Source: Microbacterium terregens | GTDB lineage: Bacteria; Pseudomonadota; Alphaproteobacteria; Sphingomonadales; Sphingomonadaceae | Length of the DNA: 64,000 nt | Reading direction: 5' to 3' | Assembly: GCF_027922045.1 (NCBI RefSeq) | Contig: NZ_BSEX01000015.1 | Coordinates: 186,001-250,000, forward strand | Shown: positions 41,415-49,099 of the stretch, in pieces | Numbering within the stretch: the stretch's first letter is position 1 | Layout: every line of letters starts with the position of its first letter | Position numbers and translations under genes: made by a program | Notes under the pieces: model-generated | Seen by the model: the letters and a program-made list of their open reading frames with translations, nothing else | The model's database searches: none | What the model was told of the DNA's origin: nothing

Positions 41415-43724
41415 ATGACCCTTTCCAAGCTGCTCGCCGGCGCTGCCCTTGCCGCGCTCGTTTCGCTGCCTGTCCCAGCGCTGGCAGGGGCACCCGATCG
41501 CGCGGCGTTCGAACGCTCGATCGACCTGCGCCAGGATTGGATGTTCCTAACCCGCGATGTGGCGGGGGAAGCCTCCTGGAGCCAGGACGGGAGCCGCTTC
41601 GCCTATCGCAAGACGGTGGAGGGCGGCTTCGCGTTCGTGACCGTGGACGCGCAGACGCTTGCCAAAACGCCGTCGTTCGATGCGGCGCGGCTGGCGGCCG
41701 CGCTCGGGCAGGCGATGGGCAGCAAGGTCGATCCGCTGCGCCTGCCCTTCGAGAGCCTCGCCTTTGGCGAGGAAGCGACGATCCGCTTCGCCATCGGCTA
41801 TGAGCCCTGGCAGTGCGACCTGGCCACCTACCGCTGCGGAAAGCAGGAATCGGAGGATCGCGGTCGGCCGCGCGGCTTCGGCGTGGTGCGCGACCTGAGC
41901 GTGCCGGCCGACAACCATCCGCGCCGCTCGCCGGACGGGCGGTATGAGGCACTGGTGGTGGACGATAACGTCGTGGTGCGCAGCGCCGACGGCAGCAATG
42001 CGGTGGCGCTCAGCACGGACGGGACGCCGGGCGACTTCTACGATCCCGAAACGATCCGCTGGTCACCGGACTCGCGGCGGCTCGTCGCCTATCGGGTGCG
42101 GCCGGGGTACCAGCGGCAGGTCACGCGCGTGGCGGCAGCGCCGCCGGACTCACTCCAGCCGCAGGTGCGGACACAGCTCTACCCCAAGCCCGGCGACGCG
42201 GTGGACCAGGAGCGGCCGGTGCTGTTCGACGTCGCGGCCCGGCGGCGGATCGAGGTCGCCGACACGCTGTTCCCCAACCCCTATCAGCTCTCCGACGTCG
42301 AATGGCGCAAGGACGGGCGCAGCTTTGCGTTCGAGTATCTGCGCCGCGGCCACCAGCAGGCACGCGTGATTGCGGTCGATGCCGAGACCGGCGCGGCCCA
42401 TGCGGCGGTGACGGAAGACACCAAGACCTTCTTCTACTGGGATCGCCGGTTCAGCCATGACGTTGGCGGGCTCGGACGCGAGATCCTGTGGACGTCGGAA
42501 CGCGATGGCTGGAACCACCTCTACCTCATCGACGGCCGCACCGGGCGGGTGAAGAACCAGGTCACCCGCGGCAACTGGGTGGTGCGCGAGGTGGTCCATG
42601 TCGATGACGACAAGCGCCAGATCTGGTTCGCGGCAAGCGGCATGCGCCCGGGCAAGGACCCGTACTACAAGCACTATTTCCGCGTGGACTTCGACGGTCG
42701 CAACCTGGTGGCGCTGACCAGCGCGGACGCGACGCACGAGGTGCGCTTCTCCCCCGACATGACGCGCTACGTCGACACCTATTCGCGGGTTGACCTGCCG
42801 ACGATCTCGGAACTGCACGACGCCCGCGACGGGCGGCTGATCGCGACGCTGGAGCGCGGCGACATCAGCCGGCTGCTTGCAGCCGGCTTCCGCCCGCCCG
42901 AGCCGTTCGTCGCAAAGGGTCGCGACGGCAAGACCGACATCTGGGGCCTGATCGTGCGCCCGCGCGACTATGACCCGGCCAAGCGCTACCCGGTGATCGA
43001 GAACATCTACGCCGGACCGCACGACAGCTTCGTGCCCAAGGCGTTTTGGCCGTTCGGCTATCACTCCGGCGGCGACAAGGTGATCGGCATGCAGGCGCAG
43101 GCCGACCTGGGCTTCATCGTCGTGCAGATCGACGGCATGGGCACCGCCAACCGGTCGAAGGCGTTCCATGACATCGCCTGGAAGAACCTGGCGGACTCCG
43201 GCTTTCCCGATCGCATCCTGTGGCACAAGGCGCTGGCGGCGAAGGATCCTTCCTACGACATCAGCCGCGTCGGCATCTACGGCGCCTCGGCCGGGGGCCA
43301 GAGCACGCTCAACGCGCTGCTGTTCCACCCGGACTTCTACAAGGCGGGGGTCGCCTATGCCGGCTGCTACGACAACCGCATGGACAAGATCAGCTGGAAC
43401 GAACAGTGGCTCGGCTGGCCGGTGGACGACAGCTACGCGGCAGCCTCCGGTGTGGATCATGCCGGCAAGCTCCAGGGCGAGCTGCTGATGATCGTCGGCG
43501 AGCAGGACAGCAATGTCGATCCCGCCTCGACGATGCAGGTCGCCGACGCGCTGATCCGCGCGGGCAAGGACTTCGAGCTGCTGGTCGTGCCGAACGAGGA
43601 GCATAGCGTCGGCCGTTCGACCGGCCCGATCGACTATGTCCAGCGCCGCCAGTTCGACTTCTTCGTGCGGAAGCTACGCCATGAGCAGACGCCGAACTGG
43701 AACGCGAGCCTGCGCGCCGAGTAA
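41415..43724 (+). CDS. S9 family prolyl oligopeptidase, DPP IV-like, exported
   Basis: The 769-residue protein has a signal peptide (to about 23), an N-terminal DPP IV-like beta-propeller (about 90-480) and a C-terminal alpha/beta hydrolase domain. The catalytic triad is readable: S625 in 'GIYGASAGGQ', D698 in 'VGEQDSNVDP' and H730 in 'EEHSVG'. Such enzymes remove dipeptides, often after Pro. The ATG is one base after the lacZ-type stop, so the two are co-transcribed. In this locus it plausibly trims the peptide part of glycopeptides; that role is inferred from position. Confidence 0.9.
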   Translation: MTLSKLLAGAALAALVSLPVPALAGAPDRAAFERSIDLRQDWMFLTRDVAGEASWSQDGSRFAYRKTVEGGFAFVTVDAQTLAKTPSFDAARLAAALGQAMGSKVDPLRLPFESLAFGEEATIRFAIGYEPWQCDLATYRCGKQESEDRGRPRGFGVVRDLSVPADNHPRRSPDGRYEALVVDDNVVVRSADGSNAVALSTDGTPGDFYDPETIRWSPDSRRLVAYRVRPGYQRQVTRVAAAPPDSLQPQVRTQLYPKPGDAVDQERPVLFDVAARRRIEVADTLFPNPYQLSDVEWRKDGRSFAFEYLRRGHQQARVIAVDAETGAAHAAVTEDTKTFFYWDRRFSHDVGGLGREILWTSERDGWNHLYLIDGRTGRVKNQVTRGNWVVREVVHVDDDKRQIWFAASGMRPGKDPYYKHYFRVDFDGRNLVALTSADATHEVRFSPDMTRYVDTYSRVDLPTISELHDARDGRLIATLERGDISRLLAAGFRPPEPFVAKGRDGKTDIWGLIVRPRDYDPAKRYPVIENIYAGPHDSFVPKAFWPFGYHSGGDKVIGMQAQADLGFIVVQIDGMGTANRSKAFHDIAWKNLADSGFPDRILWHKALAAKDPSYDISRVGIYGASAGGQSTLNALLFHPDFYKAGVAYAGCYDNRMDKISWNEQWLGWPVDDSYAAASGVDHAGKLQGELLMIVGEQDSNVDPASTMQVADALIRAGKDFELLVVPNEEHSVGRSTGPIDYVQRRQFDFFVRKLRHEQTPNWNASLRAE

Positions 43725-43772
43725 TACGGCAAACGAATTGTGGAATCTTCGTCGCGGGCTCTTCCGTCCGGC

Positions 43773-43788
43773 TTGGTACTGGTTACAC
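43773..43788 (+). promoter_or_regulatory. Candidate operator A (glycan regulon)
   Basis: TTGGTACTGGTTACAC contains TGGTAC-TG-GTTACA. Related sequence occurs at 46871-46886 and 57471-57488. It ends seven bases before the GH92 start codon; TTACAC/TACACT could double as a -10. Confidence 0.45.
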
Positions 43789-43795
43789 TCGCGTC

Positions 43796-46117
43796 ATGAA
43801 CAGGCTCCGCACCCGCTTCGCCTCTGTTGCCGCGCTTGCGCTGGCAATGCCCATCCTGCTCGCCAACGGCTATGACGACGTCGATCCCCGGATCGGCACG
43901 GGGGGCGAAGGGCACACCTTCCCCGGCGCGGTGGCGCCGTTCGGGATGGTGCAGCTGAGCCCGGACACCGACACGGGTTGCGAGATCCGCGAGTGCTACG
44001 GCCATGCCGCGGGCTACCGCTACGACGATCCGACGATCCAGGGCTTCTCGCACACGCACTTCTCGGGCGCCGGCCATTCGGATCTGGGCGATTTCCTGGT
44101 GATGCCGGCCGCAGGCGATACGGTGCCGCTGGAGCCGGGCGATCCCAAGCAGCCGGGCTCGGGCTATCGCTCGCGCTTCAGCCACGCGGACGAGGTGGCG
44201 CAGCCCGGCTATTATGCGGTGACGCTGACTGACCCCGGCGTACGGGCGGAGATGACGGCGGGTACGCGCGTGGGGGTCCACCGCTATAGCTTTGGCAAGG
44301 ACAAGGCGGCGCACCTGCTGCTCGACCTGCGCAGCTCGCTCTACAACTATCCCGGCAAGATCCTGTGGTCGTCGCTGCGGATGCGGCCGGACGGGACCGT
44401 CACCGGATCGCGCACGACCCGCGGCTGGGCGGCCGGACGACAGCTCTACTTCGCGATGCGCTTCTCGGCACCGGTGAAGAGCCATGCCTTTGTCAGCACC
44501 GAGAAGAACGTGAAGTACAAGGGCTTCCAGGCGCCGGGCGGCGGAAGCGACGCGCTGGCGGAGCGGAGCGGCCAGGCGCTGGTTGGGCGGCTCGACTTTG
44601 GCAACCTGGATGCACCGCTGGAGGTGAAGGTCGCGATCTCTTCGGTGGACGAGGCCGGCGCGATCGCCAACCTCGACAGCGAGAGCGGCGGGTTCGATGC
44701 GGTGCGCAGTGCCACGCGTGGCGCCTGGGAAAAGGCGCTATCCGCGGTCGAGATCGAGGCCCCTGCCCCGATGCGCCGCAACCTCTACACCGCACTCTAC
44801 CACACGCTGATCGCTCCTTCGGTCGCGGGTGACGTCGACGGCCGCTATCGCGGGCCGGACAACGCGGTGCACAAGGCGGAGGGCTTCACCTTCCGGTCGA
44901 CCTTTTCGCTGTGGGACACGTTTCGGGCCGAGCATCCCCTGCTGACGCTGGTCGCGCCGGAGCAGGCGAACAGCGACATGGTCCGCTCGTTGATCGCCAG
45001 CCGGAAGGTGAGCCCCGACGGCATCCTGCCGGTGTGGCAGTTCCACGGGCGCGAAACCTGGACGATGATCGGCTATCACGCGGTGCCGGTGATCGCCGAT
45101 GCCTACATGAAGAGTATCGGCGGCTTCGATGCGAACGAGGCGCTGGACGCGATGGTCGCGAGCGCGACCTATGCGCCCTATGGCGGCCTGGGCGACTATC
45201 AGAAGCTCGGCTATGTCGCGATCGACCGGGAGCCGGAGGCGGCGTCCAAGACCGTCGAATATGCGTACGACGACTGGACCATCGCGCGCATGGCCGAGAA
45301 ACTGGGCCGGACCGATGTCGCCAAGCGCTTCTATGCGCGCGCCGGCAACTGGCGGAACAGCTTCGACCCGAAGACCGGCTTCGTCCGCGCGCGCAAGAGC
45401 AACGGCGCGTTCCGCACGCCGTTTGATCCGACTGCGATCAACTATGGGTCCGACTACACCGAGGGCAATGCCTGGCAATACAGCTGGTTCGTACCGCAGG
45501 ACCAGGCGGCGCTGTTCCGCGCCCTGGGCGGCGACTCCAAGACCGTCGCCAAGCTCGATGCGATGTTCGAGTATGACAATTCCAAGCTCGACTACAGCCA
45601 TGCCGAGGACATTGCCGGGCTGATCGGCCAGTACATCCATGGCAATGAGCCGAGCCACCACGTCGCCTATCTCTACGCCCATGCCGGCCAGCCGTGGCGG
45701 ACGCAGGCGCGGCTGAAGCAGATCGTCGACAGCCAGTACAAGCCGACGCCGGACGGCCTGTCGGGCAACGACGACCTGGGGCAGATGTCGGCATGGCTGA
45801 TGTTCACCGGGCTCGGCTTCTATCCCGTGACGCCCGGCAGCCTGGAATATGTGATCGGGCGGCCGTTCGTGGACCGCGCCGCGCTCAACCTGCCGAACGG
45901 CAAGCGCTTCACCGTCGTCACGAAGGGGCTGAGCAATGCCAACCTCTACGTCGGCAACGTGCTGCTGAACGGGAAGCCGCTGCCGCGTACCTATCTGCGC
46001 CACGACGAGATCATGGCCGGCGGCGAGCTCCGCTTCGTGATGCAGGCGACGCCGAACCGCAGCTGGGGCAAGGCGGCAAGCGCCCGGCCCTACTCGATGA
46101 GCACGGCGAAGCGCTGA
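43796..46117 (+). CDS. GH92 alpha-mannosidase, exported
   Basis: GH92 enzymes are calcium-dependent exo-alpha-mannosidases (mostly alpha-1,2 on high-mannose N-glycans). The 773-residue protein has a signal peptide (MNRLRTRFASVAALALAMPI in part) and the family motifs: 'GTGGEGHTFPGAVAPFGM' near the mature N-terminus, 'FSLWDTFRAEHPL', 'HGNEPSHHVAYLY' and 'GNDDLGQMSAW'. Linkage specificity cannot be read directly. There is no convincing ribosome-binding site before ATG 43796, and the message may be leaderless. Its stop overlaps the cutC start (TGATG). Confidence 0.95.
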   Translation: MNRLRTRFASVAALALAMPILLANGYDDVDPRIGTGGEGHTFPGAVAPFGMVQLSPDTDTGCEIRECYGHAAGYRYDDPTIQGFSHTHFSGAGHSDLGDFLVMPAAGDTVPLEPGDPKQPGSGYRSRFSHADEVAQPGYYAVTLTDPGVRAEMTAGTRVGVHRYSFGKDKAAHLLLDLRSSLYNYPGKILWSSLRMRPDGTVTGSRTTRGWAAGRQLYFAMRFSAPVKSHAFVSTEKNVKYKGFQAPGGGSDALAERSGQALVGRLDFGNLDAPLEVKVAISSVDEAGAIANLDSESGGFDAVRSATRGAWEKALSAVEIEAPAPMRRNLYTALYHTLIAPSVAGDVDGRYRGPDNAVHKAEGFTFRSTFSLWDTFRAEHPLLTLVAPEQANSDMVRSLIASRKVSPDGILPVWQFHGRETWTMIGYHAVPVIADAYMKSIGGFDANEALDAMVASATYAPYGGLGDYQKLGYVAIDREPEAASKTVEYAYDDWTIARMAEKLGRTDVAKRFYARAGNWRNSFDPKTGFVRARKSNGAFRTPFDPTAINYGSDYTEGNAWQYSWFVPQDQAALFRALGGDSKTVAKLDAMFEYDNSKLDYSHAEDIAGLIGQYIHGNEPSHHVAYLYAHAGQPWRTQARLKQIVDSQYKPTPDGLSGNDDLGQMSAWLMFTGLGFYPVTPGSLEYVIGRPFVDRAALNLPNGKRFTVVTKGLSNANLYVGNVLLNGKPLPRTYLRHDEIMAGGELRFVMQATPNRSWGKAASARPYSMSTAKR

Positions 46118-46860
46118 TGGGCATGCTGGAGGTCTGCATCGACGAACCCGCGGGCATCGAGGCCGCCGTCGCGGGCGGAGCCGATCGCATCGAGCTGTGT
46201 GCGGCGTTGTCGGTCGGGGGGCTGACCCCGCCCGCCTCGCTGGTCCGGCTGGCGGCGGAGGCACCCATCCCCGTGCACCTGCTGGCCCGCCCGCGCGACG
46301 GCGACTTCTGCTACACCGCGGCGGAAGCGGCGCTGATCGCGGAGGACATCAGTCTTGCAGCGCAGGCGGGCCTGGCGGGCGTGGTGATCGGCGCAAGCGC
46401 GCCGGACCGGCGGCTCGACATCCCCTTGCTCGTCGAGCTGGTGGCGCACGCACGCGCGGCCGGGGAAGCACGTGGCCAGCGGCTTTCGCTGACGCTGCAT
46501 CGCGCCTTCGACCTGTGCCCGGACCTTCCCGCCGCCCTGGAAGCAGCGGTCGAACTCGGGTTCGATCGCATCCTCACCTCGGGGGGCGAGCCGCGCGCCG
46601 TCGACGCGTTGCCGATGCTGGCCGAACTTCATCGCCGGGCGGACGGGCGCATCGGCATCCTGCCGGGCAGCGGGATCGATGCGGCGTGCGCGCCTGCGAT
46701 CCTGGCGACCGGGGTCCGGGAACTCCACGCCTCCTGTCGGAGCCCGGGCAAGGATGCCGGAGAGATCGAGCGCCGCTTCGGGTTCCAGACGGGGCGACGG
46801 CTGCGGACCGACCCGGAGCGGGTGCGCCGTCTCAAGGAGATTGTCTCTCCGCTACAATAG
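46117..46860 (+). CDS. cutC: CutC family TIM-barrel protein
   Basis: The 247-residue protein MGMLEVCIDEPAGIEAAV... matches CutC throughout: 'GGADRIELCAALSVGGLTPP', 'LARPRDGDFCYTAAE', 'LTLHRAFDLCPD', 'DRILTSGGEP', 'ILPGSGID'. The family was named for copper tolerance in E. coli, but that phenotype was later ascribed to an sRNA made from the locus, leaving the protein's function open. Here its start overlaps the alpha-mannosidase stop, so it is coupled to glycan breakdown. No signal peptide is present, so it acts in the cytoplasm. Confidence 0.94.
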   Translation: MGMLEVCIDEPAGIEAAVAGGADRIELCAALSVGGLTPPASLVRLAAEAPIPVHLLARPRDGDFCYTAAEAALIAEDISLAAQAGLAGVVIGASAPDRRLDIPLLVELVAHARAAGEARGQRLSLTLHRAFDLCPDLPAALEAAVELGFDRILTSGGEPRAVDALPMLAELHRRADGRIGILPGSGIDAACAPAILATGVRELHASCRSPGKDAGEIERRFGFQTGRRLRTDPERVRRLKEIVSPLQ

Positions 46861-46864
46861 GACC

Positions 46865-46893
46865 TTGAACAGTACCAATCTGTAACTTATCGT
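46865..46893 (+). promoter_or_regulatory. nag promoter with candidate operator B
   Basis: TTGAAC at 46865-46870 and TATCGT at 46888-46893 are spaced by 17 bases. The spacer holds AGTACCAATCTGTAAC (46871-46886), whose complement reads GTTACA-GAT-TGGTAC, the same half-sites as sites A and C. A repressor bound there would sit between the -35 and -10. The predicted start is near 46900. Confidence 0.6.
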
Positions 46894-46918
46894 CCGCGGC
46901 ATGGAACAAGGGGCAACG

Positions 46919-47950
46919 ATGGTGGACGCGCGCGCCACCCTGATGGCAAGCGAAGCGCGCGAAGCCGCGGATGCGGTCCGCCGCCTGCTGACCGACAATG
47001 CATCGACATTGGCGGCGCTGGGCGAGACCTTGCGCGCGAACCCGCCCAGGGTGGTGGTGACGTGCGCGCGCGGATCGTCCGACCATGCTGCCACCTATGG
47101 CAAGTATCTGATCGAGACGCTGGTGGGGGTGCCCGTATCCTCGGCCGCGCCATCCGTGGCGAGCATCTTCACCGCGCCGGTTGCGCCGGGCGATTTCCTG
47201 TGCATCGCCATCTCGCAGAGCGGGCGCAGCCCCGACCTGCTGGAGACGGTGCGGGCGCAGAAGGCGGCGGGCGCGCACGTGGTGGCACTGGTCAACGACG
47301 AAGGCTCACCGCTTGCAGGCCTGGCCGACACGCTGATCGGCCTCAAGGCCGGACCCGAGACGTCGGTCGCGGCGACCAAATCCTATATCGCCTCGCTCGC
47401 GGGGCTCGCCGCGATCGTCGCGGCTTGGAGCCAGGACGCGGCGCTGGGCGCGGCGCTGGCGGCGCTGCCCGCCGGCTTGGAGCGGGCGCGGGACCTCAAC
47501 TGGAGTGCGGCCAAGGACGCGCTGGTGGACGCGCGGAACCTGTTCGTGATCGGCCGCGGTTACAGCCTGGGCATCGCCCAGGAAGCGGCGCTCAAGTTCA
47601 AGGAAACCTGCGGCCTTCATGCCGAAGCGTTCAGCGCCGCCGAGGTGCGGCACGGGCCCATGGCGATCGTCGGCAAGGACTTTCCGGTGCTGGGCTTTGC
47701 CACCTCGGACGCCGCGGGCGACAGCGTGCGTGAGGCAGCCGTCGAGTTCGCCGGCCGGGACGCGCGCGTCTGCCTGGCCGATGCCCAGGCCGGAGAAGCG
47801 GCAACGCTTCCCGCGATCGCAGGCCATCCCGCGGTGGAGCCGATCCTGATGGTGCAGAGTTTCTACCTGATGACGAACGCGCTGGCGGTGGCCCGCGGCT
47901 TCGACCCGGATCGCCCGCAGCACCTGCGCAAGGTTACGGAAACGCGATGA
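46919..47950 (+). CDS. nagB-II: SIS-domain glucosamine-6-phosphate deaminase (NagB-II type)
   Basis: The 343-residue protein has two SIS domains like the C-terminal half of GlmS, without the glutaminase domain. Visible motifs are 'TCARGSSDHAATYGKYLIE', 'ISQSGRSPDLLE', 'GPETSVAATKSYIASLAGLA' and 'GRGYSLGIAQEAALKFKE'. Stand-alone proteins of this type next to nagA act as GlcN-6-P deaminases, converting GlcN-6-P to Fru-6-P and ammonia. ATG 46919 is preferred because AAGGGG lies five bases upstream; ATG 46901, six codons earlier, is the alternative. Its stop overlaps the nagA start (ATGA). Confidence 0.92.
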   Translation: MVDARATLMASEAREAADAVRRLLTDNASTLAALGETLRANPPRVVVTCARGSSDHAATYGKYLIETLVGVPVSSAAPSVASIFTAPVAPGDFLCIAISQSGRSPDLLETVRAQKAAGAHVVALVNDEGSPLAGLADTLIGLKAGPETSVAATKSYIASLAGLAAIVAAWSQDAALGAALAALPAGLERARDLNWSAAKDALVDARNLFVIGRGYSLGIAQEAALKFKETCGLHAEAFSAAEVRHGPMAIVGKDFPVLGFATSDAAGDSVREAAVEFAGRDARVCLADAQAGEAATLPAIAGHPAVEPILMVQSFYLMTNALAVARGFDPDRPQHLRKVTETR

Positions 47951-49083
47951 GCACGATCCGCTTCGCCAACGGCCGCGTCGTGACGGCGGCCGGCACCCTC
48001 GATGGCGCGACCTTCACCCTGGCGGGGGGAAGGATTGCCGCAATCGACGCGACGGCGCCGGCGGCGGAGCGCGAGATCGACCTGGCGGGCGGCTGGATCG
48101 TGCCGGGTTTCATCGACGTGCAGGTGAATGGCGGCGGCGGTGTGCTGTTCAACGACGCGCCCACCGTCGAGGGTATCGATGCGATCGGCCGCGGCCATGC
48201 GCCGTTCGGCACCACGGGCTTCCTGCCGACGCTGATCAGCGACGTGCCGGAGGCGATCGCCCGCGCCCTGGACGCAACCGAGGAAGCGATCGCGGCGGGC
48301 GTGCCGGGGTGCGTGGGCGTCCACATCGAAGGCCCGATCATCAACGCCGCCCGCAAGGGCATCCACGACCCGGAGAAGTTCCGGCGGCTGGACGACGCGC
48401 TGATCGAACTGCTCACCCGCCCCCGCTTGGGCAAGGTGCTGCTGACGCTGGCACCAGAGATGGTGTCGCACGAGGACATCCGCCGCCTGGCCGCAGCGGG
48501 CGTGATCCTGAGCGTCGGCCATAGCGACGCCGACCACGACACGGTCGCCGCGGCATTCGCCGCCGGCATGACCGGTGTCACCCACCTCTACAATGCGATG
48601 TCGCCGCTCAAGCACCGCGAGCCCGGCGTCGTCGGTGCGGCGCTGGACGATCAGAACGTCTATTGCGGCATCATCGCGGACGGCTTCCACGTCCATGATG
48701 CGGCCCTGCGCATCGCCATGCGCGCGCACCCGCGCGACCGCTTCCTGCTGGTGACCGATGCGATGTCGTGCGTCGGCGCGAACGTCGACAGCTTCGTGCT
48801 GCACGGCCAGACCATCCGCGTCGAGAACGGCTGCTGCCTGGGCGCGGACGGGACGCTGGCCGGCTCCGCGCTGGACATGGCCGGGGCGTTCCGCCACGTC
48901 GTGAACCGTGTCGGGGTGACCCCGGAAGAAGCCGCGGTCATGTCCGCCACCGCCCCTGCGGCGTTCCTGGGCCTCTCGCACGATCGCGGCGCGCTCGCGC
49001 CCGGGCTGCGCGCGGACTGGGTCTGCCTCACCCACGACCTGCAGCCGGCAGGCACCTGGATCGCCGGCGCACCCATCGCCTGA
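47947..49083 (+). CDS. nagA: N-acetylglucosamine-6-phosphate deacetylase
   Basis: NagA hydrolyses GlcNAc-6-P to GlcN-6-P and acetate. The 378-residue amidohydrolase shows 'GGWIVPGFIDVQVNGGGG', 'GVHIEGPIINAARKGIHD' with the metal-binding Glu, 'SVGHSDADHDTV', 'GVTHLYNAMSPLKHREPG' and the catalytic Asp in 'LVTDAMSCVGAN'. It lies between the SIS deaminase and the PTS genes, giving a complete route from imported GlcNAc-6-P to Fru-6-P. Confidence 0.97.
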   Translation: MSTIRFANGRVVTAAGTLDGATFTLAGGRIAAIDATAPAAEREIDLAGGWIVPGFIDVQVNGGGGVLFNDAPTVEGIDAIGRGHAPFGTTGFLPTLISDVPEAIARALDATEEAIAAGVPGCVGVHIEGPIINAARKGIHDPEKFRRLDDALIELLTRPRLGKVLLTLAPEMVSHEDIRRLAAAGVILSVGHSDADHDTVAAAFAAGMTGVTHLYNAMSPLKHREPGVVGAALDDQNVYCGIIADGFHVHDAALRIAMRAHPRDRFLLVTDAMSCVGANVDSFVLHGQTIRVENGCCLGADGTLAGSALDMAGAFRHVVNRVGVTPEEAAVMSATAPAAFLGLSHDRGALAPGLRADWVCLTHDLQPAGTWIAGAPIA

Positions 49084-49099
49084 CCCCTTGGAGGACGCC

